The position numbers and the translations under genes were made by a program. From contig JAKTNV010000001.1 in assembly GCA_022747635.1 (NCBI GenBank), forward strand, positions 25,686,490 to 25,750,489: 64,000 nt of DNA, given 5' to 3'. Below are positions 1 through 13,000 of the stretch, piece after piece; positions within the stretch are counted from its first letter, which is position 1, and each line of letters begins with the position of its first letter. The notes below the pieces were generated by a model. It worked only from the letters and a program-made list of their open reading frames with translations. It did no database searches and had not been told where the DNA came from. This DNA comes from Hetaerina americana. Lineage: Eukaryota; Arthropoda; Insecta; Odonata; Calopterygidae.

Positions 1-2080
1 TTCTTCTGCATTATCACACATTTCCATTTCCCCCGAAATACTCATCATTCTGCTGCTTTGACCAAGCACCACGAACATTTAATAACGCGCTTACACATTT
101 CTCGAAATGGATTCCGAAAGGAGCAACACGGGGAAATTTTCTTAAATTGCGTACACGTTGAATCAAGAACGCTTTTCGTGTTTTATGGGGGCGAAACGGA
201 AAATATGTGAACCTATGTGGTATGGACGTAGAACCTAATTTTTCCTGAAAAAAATACTTTCACTTATGAAAGCTTCTAAGATTTACTCACTAGCTGACAA
301 TGACAGCTTCTTTTTTTCGTTTGAAGTGACCAGCGTAAGCTTTCTAGGATCACACTGAAAGTTACTGACCATTCGGGAATTATTTTCCTGAACCCTCATA
401 AGAAACACTGATGACAATAAAAACATACAATCTAAGTGGCGGTTGTTAGTTTTTCTAAATAATGAGGAAATGTAGAAAAGAAAATAATAAGCATCGCGAC
501 AAATCATGCATGGACCTACGGTAACGCGAATTTCGTCTGGTAGAACGCCTAGGGCAACCCTGCCGACCGCACCCTTCTTGCTTACTCCGACGACGGTGAA
601 TTCCTGTGTCAACTCGTCCCGCTGCCTTGGGAAATAAAAATCGTTCGCTTGCTCCACTTTCTGCACCACTTGCCTCATGACGACGTCCACTTCTCATCGT
701 CTTCTGCCCGGTTCACGGAGAGGGGAGACACCCGAGAGTGCGGCGGACGGAGAGCGAAACCAATCAGTGTGCGCCACGGCTTATGCAACTCGTACCCTAA
801 CAAGCGTTGGGGTCCACGTAACATGATTACGGAAACTCGGTATCCTAAGACACTACCGGTGACTTCGGTAACGAATTCAATTACCAGGGGCGGGAAGGAG
901 GTGCTGTAGGTAGGACGAGACTCCGAGAAGACCGGAGGGAGAACGGTCCCGAGGAAAGGGGGCCGATGGAGGAGACCGCCCTGCCCAGGGAGGCGGGAAC
1001 GAAGTAAATCACGTCTAAGATCCTAAGGGACGCGGAGTCTTTGGTCCCTCGAAGGTAGGCAGCTCGTCGGCATTCGCGCCTCCCCCACCCTCCTCCAACC
1101 TCTGGCCACACTCAAGTATGGTTCTCGACTCTCCCAAAACATTCAAAGGTGAAAACGTCATCACGCCGGAGACCCTCTCCCGAATTTTCACAACTGCGAA
1201 ATTGGCCGCACGGCAAGAGAGTGCGAGTCGTGAATTACTATCGCGAGGAGCTAAAAGAATACACACTCCCCCTTACAACATCGAGAAACCGATCTTCTTG
1301 GAAATGCCATGATGGAACATTTAAATAATTCAAATGTGACAAACATTTGGTGGGGAGAATGAGAAAAAGTCTTTTATTCCACCCACGTTCACTGTTCCTA
1401 CAGCGACGATTCCTTTCACGGTGCACTTGGTGCCAATGTCCGAATAACGTCGTCATCATTGTTTACGGAATTAGCACCGAGAGTCAAAATTGAACGGCAC
1501 GACCGTCTCGTTAAGTCACTCCCAAAAATCGGCGTGCGACGGCAAAAATGAAAGTTACCAAATTATCACAACGATTTAAAATAATTCAATTGACACCCGA
1601 CCCACGCCGCGCTCACGACGCCATTCTCTCTCCCGTGACAAGCGCGCCCTTCTCCTCGAGACTCGCATAACTGAGGACAACGCCGATTAACCCCGTGTCG
1701 GGGCATCACAACGCGTCGAGAACTGTGACCTTGAAATCCAGACCCACTCACCTCTCCAGATACTGCTACCATGACAGGAGTGAGCCGACGAGATTCCCGT
1801 CGTCGTGTCCCTAGCAAATTAAAAAACATAATCCCGTGCGAACAAGTCATCTCTTTCTCATCATTCGCTCGTTATCCTCAGCGGTGGAGCCAACGCTTGG
1901 CGTCCCGGGGTGCAGCAGAGGGTGGAGTTTGGTGCTCAACCGCTTTCACTCCATCGCCCCCCTACTCCGCTGTCCTCCCCCTAACGATCAACGACCGCGT
2001 CACTCCCTTCTTCCTCTTACCTATCTCCTCCCTCTCTCTGCTTCCACACCTAACCCCTTCCAGCCCCTCGACCCCCCCCC
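1..2080. other. Non-coding stretch, no gene recognised
   Basis: I see no gene here. Open frames are short and carry no recognisable domain. The part from about 660 to 1110 is richer in GC and CpG than its surroundings, and so is the end from about 1890 to 2080, which is a pyrimidine-rich (C/T) run. No tRNA-like internal promoter or terminal inverted repeat was noticed. It could be intron or intergenic DNA. Confidence 0.5.
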
Positions 2081-2087
2081 CCAGCCT

Positions 2088-2093
2088 TATAAG
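2088..2093 (+). promoter_or_regulatory. Possible TATA box at the edge of a C-rich patch
   Basis: TATAAG sits at the downstream edge of a C-rich run and is followed by GC-rich DNA for about 60 bases, which looks like a eukaryotic core promoter layout. No coding exon is recognisable downstream, so this is only a candidate. Chance occurrence of a six-base match is quite possible. Confidence 0.15.
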
Positions 2094-2239
2094 CCCGAGA
2101 GGGTCGCGCATCTGCACAGACGAGGTGGGCGCCGCCGACCTGCTGCCATTAACAACCGTTTCCATAAGCGAACGACCTCCCATAAGTCAGAGTCACTCAA
2201 AGTGTGCGTCGCGGATCCATAGGGGAGGAGCGGAAGGGT

Positions 2240-5200
2240 GCCGGGGATTAAAAAAATTATAATACATAAATGGAGACTACACATGTAGGCATCACTTATT
2301 TTTAAAATGATAACTGAAATTTTCTTCGAATGATTTCCGAGTTTCGATCGCTGATGAGCGTGTCTTTTTATTACGAAGTTCAAAGTTAGTTTATCAAACT
2401 TTTGCGACCTAACTTTTTATTAATAACCACTAATTACATACTTGGAAATGGTGTTGCCTTGTCTTGTGGTTGGCTATACATTACCCTATGATGGTACTTT
2501 GAGGAGGTGTCAATCATAGAAAAAATGATTATTTTTCACGCTGACCTCAACCATGGATCGGAGAAAAGATATAACGCACAAAAAAAAACCCCGAAGAAAA
2601 ACTTGGCTAAACTGAATGGGATTACAGCTCTTTAGTCAGTCGTGGCAATACCAATCTCATTGCGAATTCTGTCATCAATTTACATTTGCGACGCGAGGAC
2701 CAGTCAATGGCAAGATTGACTGATTTGAGTTTATCCATGCTCCAAATCACGATATGCCATATAGCGCGCCAGGAATCCCATCGTCATTGAACGTAACGGC
2801 TGGCTAAAATCCCTTGCCCTCCAAAGTGCAAGACGTCATTGGTACTCTTAGAAAGTAAATTTTAAAGCTTCATGCGCGATCATCGCAAATATGAATGATC
2901 TCCTGGATATTCCGACTAAGGCTAGGAGAACAACTCAATTACTGTAACTAACGCCGTTCCCATTAAAGTGCCCGCGACTGTTCACTCAGACAGTGTAAAA
3001 CTCGTTTCGCAAAAATAACAGCACGCTATAATCATCGATTTTGAGTTATTTAACCTTTGAAATTTCCAAAACATTCGAAAACCAATTTACACACGCACGC
3101 GAAACACGCACGGGGAAAACGCCCATTGCCAATTTCGAGATTTGCCGAAGAAAAACGGCGAATGAACCAATGCTTAAAACATTTACCTGAAAATTACGGG
3201 CTTTTAGAAATCGCGATGGAGGGCGCGCCGGAGATTAACCGTAGTCGTCTCAGTTGTGTAACACATGGCTCACCCGGCTGATGCAAGCTCTCGGGCGCCT
3301 TTGGTTTGCTTCACTGGCAGAGGGCAGACTGAACCGACGCGGAACACCCCGTGACCTAATCCACGGTCCGTAGTTACGCCAAGGGCTCCTCCTCCTGCCC
3401 CACCCCCGCCCCACAAACCACAGAAATATACTTTCCCTCACATTGACAATACGTGTTTTTGATACTTAATTCGCCACCCGTCCCTACCCCACCCACCACG
3501 CAACTTCCGCTACAACAGACGCAGACCTTTCAATGACTTTCTTAAAAAAACAACAGCAGGAACAACTCACCAAACATGGCTCCCTTGCCGTCAGAACCTA
3601 AATGAGCATCCCCTTAGCATTCATTAGCGCGGGCACCTGTGATAACTCATTAGCTAACGTGAAGAACACAATAAAAATCAATAGGGTTCTCAAACAAGGA
3701 TATTATGTCCACATCCAATTGATGTCTAAATACACTCGTCAATTAACATCTGCACTACTATGACCATGACACCCGTGATATACGATAACATATACTAAGA
3801 TGGCGTGCATGTGCGTGAAGAATAATTACGAAATCCGATTATTCTTTTAGTTCAGTTTACTATGCGCGGCCCTCAAATCTGGGATAGCTAGTATCCGCTG
3901 GCATAGTGGCTGAGAGGATATGAATCAGAAGCGCACAGGAAGCAGCCGCTTGACCAACGATGGCTGCGACGCCACGTTCCCTTCTATACCCCTCGACCCT
4001 GCGGTGCCACCAGACTTGGGGAGGTTTTAATCGTAACCGAGACAAGATAACGTCTCTAGTTTATTAACTGAAATGAGTTTTAAGTCATAGTCTTGAAACA
4101 GTAGCACGCATAAGATACCTACAGATTAAATTCAACATTAATTTTGCAATTAACTTTTAAACTAACACATCTGTTTATTTAAGAAAACTGTTGAATATGA
4201 TTTCAATATCAATCAACTACAACCCGAATAAACGTGTATGTAGACGTGAACTGATGGGCAACTGACTACTTTCGTTATCAGGGCTCTTTACTCCAGCCTT
4301 GGAAGCAAGGAGGATGCCGTAAAACCCTTTGCGTAAATCAAACACTGTTATATTACACCATTTAATGTCAGTCATTTCCTACGATAGGATTTAACATGGG
4401 AGATTCGTGAACTAGGACGGTAAGGTTCCTTGATAGCAATTGCCGTAAAGTAGAACGTTTAAACAGATCAAAACCCTTTTTAAAAACGAAAATTTATCGA
4501 AAAACTTCCAAAAATTTGCTTTATTAAACTTTCACAAGGTAAGACAACGCATAAAAAGCATAATAACTACGCACAAACGGGCGTGCCTCCAACTGTGGGC
4601 TAATATACCAATGCATAAAAATGTGGTAATGGTATTTATGAAAATTTCACCGCGGAGAGAATAAATTATGGAGTAAACGTCATTATTTCACAGACACCTG
4701 CACATTAATACTGCCAGAGTTACAAAGTATCACTGTCTTAAGTTTCCGCCCCTTTGTCATTAATATTAACATTCGCACTCGGAAAAAATAAGCATATTCT
4801 CAAATGAGGGAAAATATTATGGATGGTGAATTACGCCCATGCACAAAAAATAAATTAAATATGTCCGAGATATTATTTTCCGTCAGCTTCACGCCATCGA
4901 AGACGTGTTAAACAGGAAATCTTCTGATGAGGTTAGAATGAGGCGTGGTCGTTCCTCATCATTACTAACTAAGTGTTAATAACAACTAATTAAACCAAGA
5001 CTTACTAACAAGGATTAGTAAGTCTATCAACTAGACCATTTTTTTGTATGAAACAAAACAAATAGATCAGGGGGAAACTCACTGGTAGTGAGCGACTAAA
5101 AGACAGTGCGAAAACTATCTCTCTTTAAGCTTGCATTGACTTTATACTTTCTTTGCATACGACTTCAATGAAAAAAATAACAACAAAATTTAACAAAAAT

Positions 5201-5780
5201 AATATAGACAAAAATTTCATCAATTGCGCTAAATCGTCCAGAGTTTGGTTATTTTACCTACTATTCTCGCTAAAAAAATAACACAAAATCAGATGTCTCG
5301 AGAGACTAGAGTAACCAGTAAACGACCTGCAGCAGCATTCCCGTTTGAATATTAATAACTGATAATAGACGAATGGCAGTTAATGTCTACATGGATTAAA
5401 TGTAGAACTCAGGTCTAACGCCGCTTCCAAATGGCCGCAATGATTTCCAAAGGAATAACCGACTCCCGGGGATATATCAAAAACATAATTTTCGGCGTTA
5501 ATATTTTCAACGCGAAAATTCACAATGTGGGGGAAATTCTGGAGCGGATACCAAGTAGATATCCACGTAAATGAACCTAAGAGACATACAACCTCACAGA
5601 CATCACGAAATTCGCGAATTTGAAGACGCTTAGTCTTACTGAAACTGCCATCTTTATCAAAACTTCCATCCGGCAATTACCGCATCTGTATTTTTCAGTG
5701 CGACACGCTCAAATTTCTTGCAACGGTGAAGATTATGAGACGCTCATCTCCGAAATCACTGCCACCACTCCCGATTTATG
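2240..5780. other. AT-rich non-coding stretch
   Basis: Nothing here resembles a gene, SINE head or transposase. The only local structure I noticed is a perfect inverted repeat at 4998-5025 (10-base arms, 8-base loop), listed separately. Confidence 0.5.
4998..5025. repeat. Small perfect hairpin
   Basis: AGACTTACTA at 4998-5007 and its exact reverse complement at 5016-5025 enclose an 8-base loop. It lies in AT-rich DNA without other features. It may be chance or the relic of a miniature transposon end. Confidence 0.4.
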
Positions 5781-5789
5781 CGATGGGAG

Positions 5790-6560
5790 AAGGCGCGGTT
5801 CTTCCCGATGCACGATCACCCCGCGGACGCGTAAATTTTCGAATGCGTGGGCCGTGCGTCCCAAGCGGGCGCCATCGGTGCGAGCAAACTGCGTCACAAT
5901 CGCGTCCCGTTTCCGACGGGCGACACCCACCCCCTTCACAAGGGGCGGGGAGGGACTCCTCCCACCCGCGGCCCCGAGGAATCACGCCAAAAGGAAAACG
6001 CGGTGACACCGACGCCTGCGACGTGACATTATCGAGAGTGCGGAGCCTTGCGATGGGGAGGCGGGGGGAGGGACACCGCTCACTGAGAGCTCCCGAAATT
6101 TCGGGGTGCCGGTGGAGACAAGAGAAATTGATATTCGGGATCTTCGGGCACTCCCACCGCGGTAGATATTACGTTGCGCAAGTGACAGAAAGAGAAAACC
6201 GGGCCCCATCGATGCAAAACCCACCTCACCTCCGGCCCCTTGCCCTTATCGGCGAGTGATGACGGCCATACATCTACTACGATACCCCTCAGCCCGGGGA
6301 ATGCACCCGCCGTGCCGGTGTTTTTGGCAGCGTGTCGTCAGGGGTACGCGTCGACAGTTTTAAGGGAGGGGTGGGAACGGATTGGGAGGATTGAGCCTGC
6401 CTGCGCTTTTCCACATCGACGTGACCAACTGCGGCAAAAAGAATAACAGGTGGGGGCGGGGGTCGTTCTGTAGGCCGTCCACGTACGGAAGCCCGCCAAA
6501 AGATCCACGGTTTCGCGGGAGATATGACCTCGCTCCTTGCCAAGCTGGAGCAACAGCGGC
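5790..6560. other. GC- and CpG-rich patch without a recognised gene
   Basis: CpG is frequent and GC content is well above that of the flanks. Overlapping open frames occur on both strands, the longest about 177 codons on + from 5726. They are rich in Arg, Pro and Gly, as expected of any GC-rich DNA, and show no domain. It could be a CpG island promoter or a first exon. Confidence 0.45.
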
Positions 6561-7590
6561 GGTTTCAATTGTGAACTCTCTTTAAAGCCCTGACGACTGC
6601 ATGAAATCATCGAGTGTCGAATTAAAAGAGTACACGAATAGGCCGAACAAAAATGGATCGTCACTGCGTGATCTTCGAGGAAAACGAACGCCCAGTTTTG
6701 ATGCTTAAAGGCATGAAAAAAGTGATAACTAACTTGACAATTTTTCACAAAAATATAAGTACTACATGCTGGTTTAATCCTCCCATTTCAAACCAATATC
6801 ATATCCGAAACCAACAAAGTAATTTCAACCGAGATTGGTTCGGGCATCATTCGTAAAATTTACAAATCTCCCACGCATCTAATGAAGCAATTGAACACTC
6901 AACCATTATTCCCGCTATAGATACCGTTGACATCATTTAGTCAATGTGGTGATGAAATGCGACTGACTTAAAGCAACAAACTTGGAGGGGTTCAACAAAT
7001 AAGAAAATCCCGGCCACACAGCCTTGGTGTCTGTATTGCAGAGGTACGCACATGAATGAGGGGCCGGTCAAAAAAGGATGATTAACACTGCGGAAGTTTG
7101 ATTCGTTGCAGTATATGTACAGAACGGTCAGTAACTCGTTCTTAACTACGGTCACTAATTTTATGAATTCCATACCGACTTTCATTCCTATCCATTTCTT
7201 CCACATATATGTTGAAAAGCACAAATGATGGCGGAGAGGGGAGTCATGTACGGGTTTATTGTAATGTGTACATACATATGCACATATCAATTATCCGATA
7301 TTTTACAAGAATCTCCGAAACACGATTACTGCAACTAGACTATCACGATATTGATGGAATGATACAGGTGAATCTTAACATAAATAAATATGAATGTCTG
7401 TCAATGGTATGGCATTTTTGTTGGAAAGGGAATGATTTACAATATGATATAGATTATTGCCATATGGTGCAAAAGAATTACGTATTGCCACTGAAATGTA
7501 TTCTCTTTGTTTACAATACTGTTACCGTTAAGTTTTATTATTCCACTTGGGAACACATTTAAAAAATCAATCACACTTCTCATTTTAAAA
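6560..7590. other. Non-coding flank of the Harbinger remnant
   Basis: Two open frames of 117 codons, one on each strand (6937-7290 on -, 7209-7562 on +), have no recognisable motif. The N-terminal half of the adjacent transposase would be expected around here, but I could not recognise it, so the element is probably 5' truncated or too decayed to read. Confidence 0.4.
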
Positions 7591-7599
7591 AAATAAATA

Positions 7600-8247
7600 A
7601 TTTGCTTTAAAATGAAAACCTTTCCATCTCCTAGAAGGAAATGAACCAGAAAGATTTAGAAACAGGAAAGGTTATTTTTCATTTAATTTTCAAGCTTGTT
7701 GTGATGCAGATCTTTATGCGTGTGACATTGTTGCCACATGGCTTGGGTCGACACATGACCTGGTAATTTCTGATGATTCAAGATTGAAGCAAAGTATGAA
7801 CTACGAAGATGTGGAAATGGTTCGTCACTCGGGGATTCTGTGTATGGATTAAACAAATATTTATCGACTCCATAGAGAACCCCGATACAACTACCGGGGC
7901 ATTAATTTAATGAATATCCACGTTAAAACAAGAAATGCAGTGGAAAGATTATTTGGAATTGGTAAACGAAGTTTCCCCATTTTATCTATAGGCATGAGAA
8001 TTTCTGCAAAGCCAGCAATGTCATGGTTGCTTGCTCAATCCATCATAATATAGCAGTAAAATCAAAGATAAATGATGCCCCAGCTGATATTCACGTAGAA
8101 GCAGAAAATAATGAAGATAATTTTTTAAGAGAGAAACTGGAAAATGGCCACATTCGGCGGACATACGATATCCAATTATTTTCGTCAACTGGAGTAGAAC
8201 GGGACCAAGTGCTCGTAAATATACTGTGCGTTTCTTTTAATTTTTGA
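7600..8247 (+). pseudogene. HARBI1-like (PIF/Harbinger) transposase, C-terminal half, broken
   Basis: The readable part is the RNase H-fold DDE domain of a Harbinger transposase. Segment 1 (about 7637-7849) reads FRNRKGYFSFNFQACCDADL, then DIVATWLGSTHDLVISDDSRL. The STHD motif carries the second catalytic Asp. A stop follows at 7850. Segment 2 (about 7885-8015) contains HVKTRNAVERLFGIGKRSFP, where VER holds the catalytic Glu (codon 7943-7945). A frameshift near 8010 leads into NVMVACSIHHNIA, the conserved family end, and translation stops at 8247. Just upstream, another frameshift near 7639 separates FPSPRR, the usual lead-in to the FRNRKGY block. The first catalytic Asp and the whole N-terminal half are absent. 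The frameshifts, stop and missing residues mean it cannot be active. In active relatives the enzyme cuts and pastes the element in the nucleus. Confidence 0.85.
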
Positions 8248-8310
8248 TTCTTGAAATCTTTTTAGGTACATCCCATACATAAGCATGCCTTTCATTTTGT
8301 ACACATGTTA

Positions 8311-8316
8311 AATAAA
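8311..8316 (+). terminator. Polyadenylation signal of the Harbinger transposase
   Basis: AATAAA lies 64 bases after the transposase stop at 8247. It is the expected cleavage and polyadenylation hexamer for the + strand relic. Confidence 0.45.
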
Positions 8317-8340
8317 CTTTAGAGATTTTGAATCAATTAT

Positions 8341-8346
8341 TTTATT
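8341..8346 (-). terminator. Polyadenylation signal of the converging frame
   Basis: On the minus strand this reads AATAAA, just beyond the end of the minus-strand Harbinger frame. The two facing signals are 25 bases apart, as expected for convergent genes of one transposon. Confidence 0.4.
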
Positions 8347-8394
8347 GAAATTTTTGTACGAATTCTATCTTCTTAAGTGCCATTTCTAATTTCA

Positions 8395-8790
8395 TCAGAT
8401 CAACATCGAAACATGAACATGAAGAGCATGGCCCTTATCCTTCTGAGCTTTGGCAGCTCTCATTTGAACAGCGTGCAGTTCTGCTGCTTGTCTCAGATTA
8501 TAATATTATATCTTTTTTTTGCCAGCTCCAGCTTGGCTTCTAGCAACACATCAGTTTTTGATTTCTTCCTTTTTGGTGTACTAAAGGCGTTTTTTTTAAG
8601 TTACTGTCCTGTAAAGAATCTTTTTTTTTAAATCATTAAAAAATGAAACAATGAAACCCATTTCGGATCATGTCATTATCCACTAAAAATACTAATAATC
8701 TTCAGAAGAATCTGTTGGAAGACCTGCTCCGCAGAAACTTCAGCGATAGATGTATCCACTATTAAAAAATAATAGGTAAATAAATATTTT
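8395..8790 (-). pseudogene. Probable second Harbinger protein (Myb/SANT-like partner), C-terminal part, broken
   Basis: On the minus strand, around 8578-8512, a frame reads TPKRKKSKTDVLLEAKLELA. After a frameshift near 8500 it continues as ELHAVQMRAAKAQKDKG to tandem stops near 8395. The pattern is a basic patch, then a Lys/Glu/Ala/Leu-rich helical stretch. This resembles the tails of Myb/SANT or MADF-type proteins that accompany Harbinger transposases and help them enter the nucleus and bind DNA. The DNA-binding domain itself would lie beyond 8600 and was not recognised. The assignment rests mainly on position, convergent orientation and composition, not on a diagnostic motif. Confidence 0.4.
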
Positions 8791-9059
8791 CCAATCGCAT
8801 GCTATATAATAGACCATAATACTTGAGAAACTGTATTACGAAACTTTGTTGGCATTTAATGCTTTTAAAAGGGTGTAAGTCTTAAGTTTTCATCTAATAG
8901 CGCATGATAGGGAAGGGATTTTTTCCACTAGGTTATCTGGGCTCTATTTATGAACGGCAGGCTATTTTTAGTATTATTATTCAATATTTTTTAATGGAAT
9001 TAGGCAATTTGTGGACCTATGCATAAATTTATTTTATTTTATTAATAAGAAACAAAAAT

Positions 9060-9357
9060 TTCGACGAAAACCGAAAAATATGAGAAAACAAACACATAAA
9101 TCAACCGAAGGTCGGTTTAGTAGGTGATGGTAGAGATCACCCAGTACTAAGCCCTATACGGCGTGTGAAATTCACACATCAGGTTAGGTGGGCCAGTTCC
9201 TTTCCCTGTACCGGTCATGGTTTCCCAGGAAGATCTGGTACCAGAAAAATCACATAGCTTGGGTGGAGCTGCAGGTGCCCAGAGTGCAGAGCCCAGGGAA
9301 TCGAACCCGGGACCCTCCGGTCAGCAGTCCAATACACTACCCCCTGGACTACCTCAG
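9060..9357 (-). mobile_element. SINE family A, nearly full length, minus strand
   Basis: Read on the minus strand, it starts with a tRNA-like head: A box region GGTAGTCCAGGGGGTAGTG, then box B GGTTCGATTCC (complement at about 9298-9308). These are internal RNA polymerase III promoter elements. A body follows that is shared with the + copy at 15650-15934. Shared landmarks in order are GGGCACCTGCA, AAGCTATGTGATTTTTC, GGAAAGGAACTGGCCC, TGTGTGAATTTCACACGCCG and ACCGACCTTCGG. The element ends in an A/T-rich tail near 9060. It encodes no protein and would have been copied by a LINE reverse transcriptase. Confidence 0.85.
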
Positions 9358-9889
9358 TTTTGTAAATACATTCGGAGCAATGCGTATTTTTGGTTACATC
9401 TTTGTTTGACGTCATAGAAGCATGAGAACTGTCATACCTACACTTTTCCTTCGTTAAAGTTGCTGTTTCCAGACGACCGGCTTAATTTCCTTCATAAAAC
9501 CTGCCCTGTCGTTCTACCAACTTCCACGCTAACTAAACATTGGATCTAACTTGACATTATAAAACCGGGTCTAAATCAAAGATTTTAGAAGCATATAGAG
9601 AGAGAGATACTTCCATTTTTTAAATCTTCGTCGGAAAAATGTGAGAAAATATGTACATGGACATTGATTTTAATATAACATTCGAAACATATCATGTCAT
9701 TTACCACCATTTAAAGTGACGGACATGCAGGATTTAGCTAAGCTGTAGGCAGAGAATTCAAACGTAGAATTCGGATAAACAAGTGTATCAGTATTGGGCA
9801 TGAACAGAGGTATACACTACGATATTTTAGCAAGGACATTTGGCACATTTTGTTAGCATTGACGCCCGCCCGTGCTAACCTTATGCGCG

Positions 9890-10080
9890 AACTTAATTGG
9901 CTAATAATGTGTAACCAATCAGTCAGGAAAAACAACGGTCCCAGGTTCGAACACTGCCCCAGGCTTGGTTGCTGTGCTTATCCAGGGATACTCATTTAGA
10001 TATACGTCATCATAGAGCTCTAGCCCTGGAAGCACCTAAAAGCAAAATCTAGTTCCCTTGGTAGGAAAGAATATTCAAAA
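9890..10080 (+). mobile_element. tRNA-like SINE, distinct family (D), tentative
   Basis: A box A-like sequence (TTGGCTAATAATG, about 9897) and a box B-like sequence (GGTTCGAACACTG, about 9942) are about 45 bases apart, the usual spacing in tRNA-derived promoters. The downstream 130 bases look like a SINE body but have no second copy in this window. The identity rests on the promoter pattern alone. Confidence 0.35.
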
Positions 10081-13000
10081 TGTATGCTCGACTGTGACAG
10101 TTCGACTTGTACGTACCACCACACCACTGCGATTTCCGCCTCTTATTTCCTCCATCCACTCACCATCCACTCACCATACATTCTTGTGCCCTAATTAACC
10201 GCCTATTCGAAAAGGTGCCAATCGTCTTCCCCTCCCGGACACCTCGCGGGTTATGTTCACAGAAAATTACGCAACGTACCGCGAACGGGCGTGTGCCCGC
10301 GCGCTTGACAATGCTCGCTCAAAACAAGTCCCACCCCCCAACACCTCCAGACGAAAGGGGAGCAAAAAGCGACGACGGCGACGACTCATTCGGCGGAGAA
10401 CCGGTGACTAATCACGGGAGGGTGCGCGGGATGCTGCTGATGGCTTGAGCCACTCTTTTAAAGGGACGCGGAGCGAACGGCTCAAAGTTTGATGCAAATG
10501 TCGCCCTAATTATGTGCATAATTTATGGAGTTGGGGCCAAAAGGAGCGCATTTTCAAGTTCACAAAGGGTCTCGATATCCACGATTTAACGTTGCAATCA
10601 CCTGATTTTGCAAGAGTACCCCTTTCATTTCCTACTGCTAAGATACTTGGCACGAGGGACTTATGATAGCCCGCTCATAGCCCCCTCCCCTTTACCGATG
10701 CTATTCTTACGCCCGAAATTCTCTTTCCTCCCAGGCAAAATTTTTCCGTAACTCACATCACCTTTGCGCGAACAGTGTTTCTCCTTTCATGAAAACTTTA
10801 ATAACAGCCAATGCCGCTGTTTACGACTTGCACGTCCATCACGAATTTCCTCTTCGGAGTAAGCAAAGTCAGAAAAACCTGACTTCAGTTTAGTTCCGTT
10901 TATCCCTTTCTCAATTTTCCTCCGGACTACCCCAGCCTTACTGTTCCTAAAGCTGCGTGCATACTAAGGTTATTAATTATCAAACGTTTCATTACTAATA
11001 CGCGTACACTAAAGTTCCACGTATACAGTCTCTCTTTGACCATATCCACCAAGACCGTCGCGGCCTATCCCTTCCTTCCTACCATTTACTCTTCTCGCAT
11101 ACGAGTATGTTTCCGTATGGTGATGATAAACCTCATCCACTGACTTAACGTGGCATAACCAGCGTGGCGAATTCTCTCGCGCGTGCCCATTACTGGTGCA
11201 CGCAATCCACATTCTTTCATGACCCACTCATTCATTCCTCCTCAATCCTTTCTCTTCTATTCTCTCCCACACCCACCGCATTTAGCCGCATTACGTCGTC
11301 ATCTTCACCTGATGTGCCCCAGTTTCGCTCCTATACAATGTTGTGGGGAGGAGTTCACACACTCCTCCCCATATTTTCTGCCTTGAACAAACATAAACCC
11401 ATTCGAATAATTAGACTTTTTGTCAGAGCACAACTGTGACGAAAAAAACGGGTGTAACACAAACAAATGGACGGCGGCTTCAATAAAAGATGAAACATAC
11501 AGGAGAGCTACGACATCTTGGAGCATAAAAAGAATAACGGTCATCTCCTAAAAATCCACGCTTGAGATAATTTTTAGTAAAACAAACATCCTCCAAACCG
11601 TAATGGCTCACATGAGAATGATCCGGAAGGCTCATCAAAGCCTTGAAGGCCTGGCTACCTTAATTGAGTGAGGGCGTAGGGGTGAGTTGCAGCACGAATG
11701 AGTCCCTGTACGGGGAGAAGTGCGTTCCTCCATTTAGAAAATAGCAGCTGCCTGGATGCTGTGTTGCCCGAGTGAGATTTGAGATGCTTCTTATGGCCCA
11801 ACACCGCCCACGAGTTCACAAAATAACAACCTAAAAATTACCAACCAGGGAAGTATTTTGAACCGTTAAAGGGTACACAGAGAAGTCATCAACTTACGAT
11901 AAGATTGGATATGCATCCCTTTTTCACTGTACGAAAGGAATTCGTTTACAAAAACGGTAAAAAAAAAGTTATCCGCCTGCTTCTTCGAAACCATGCGGTA
12001 ATCTATTGCAATTGATTTTTGGGAAGCGTTTAACAGAGCCAAAGTTCAAAATATTTAACAGTAGTTCTCCAAAAAAAGTCTAAAAATAAATTAACTACCT
12101 CAAACATGACGTAAGCGAATTCAGAATTAAACACGGGTCAGGTCATCATACCGTCGAACAAATAAATGAATAATTTTATGATTCGGATCCCCCCTTCTCT
12201 AGTTGCCAGTTATTCTATTATGCAGACGGATTTTCACATAGATTAGGCTTGTTTTCATCCTAAATAGCATTAACATCCTATTATGAATTTATTTTCGAAA
12301 GGCTTCGAAATCGGTGCATAAAAATTCATTTAAAAAATCTTGGAATGGGGTCCCGATACTGTGATTACTAACAATTTAAAATTTCTGATTATCCATTCAC
12401 CCAAATGGGTCATAATTACCTGATAACCGAAAATACAAAATTCGAACGGTCAAACGTTCAACTCTGACGTGGCGGTAGACATGAATGGATTAAATCCTAA
12501 AAATGTTCATTATTGATCAAGGAAAAATACGTGGCCCAACCATTTCCATATCGTTCTAGTCCCAATAGGCTTTACATCCCTAAAAACAACCCTTAACGAT
12601 TGCCTTTTCGCTTCACTACTCTCTCGGCGACGAAAGGGTACAAATAAACCTCAGCAAATTAGACATGGCGACGTGAGCATAGCGAAAATTTCAACGCCCC
12701 TTCCTACGACAGAAAACAAAGGGCGCAGAACTGCCGGATGAAGGACACGGGCGCTGAATAACTGGGAGTAATGGGAGAGCCTGAATATTCAGATTAGCCG
12801 ATTGACGCGACCAGTTGAGCAACCGTCGAGTCATTGGAGTGAATGAGAAAGTCTTGAGAGGGGGAGGGAGCCAAAGAACGCTAGAACCGCAGTTTCTGTT
12901 TGAACAAATTGATGAATTCGGTGGTCCGACGCGTACAAAAATCAGTGAACACTGAAACAAACATCATTTTTTGAGGTGCTCCAGGTGAAGAAGTGACAAT

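Larger units (their letters stand above)
7600..8790. mobile_element. Decayed PIF/Harbinger DNA transposon
   Basis: A HARBI1-like transposase relic on + ends near 8247. A probable second protein on - converges on it from about 8790. Autonomous PIF/Harbinger elements typically carry two genes, a DDE transposase and a Myb/SANT-like DNA-binding protein. Facing polyadenylation signals lie between the two frames, at 8311-8316 on + and 8341-8346 on -. I could not identify terminal inverted repeats or the expected 3-base target duplication, so the outer borders are approximate. Confidence 0.75.

Noticed and set aside
8377..8631. 84-codon plus-strand open frame
   Set aside because: It is antisense to the better-supported minus-strand Harbinger frame and its translation shows no motif.
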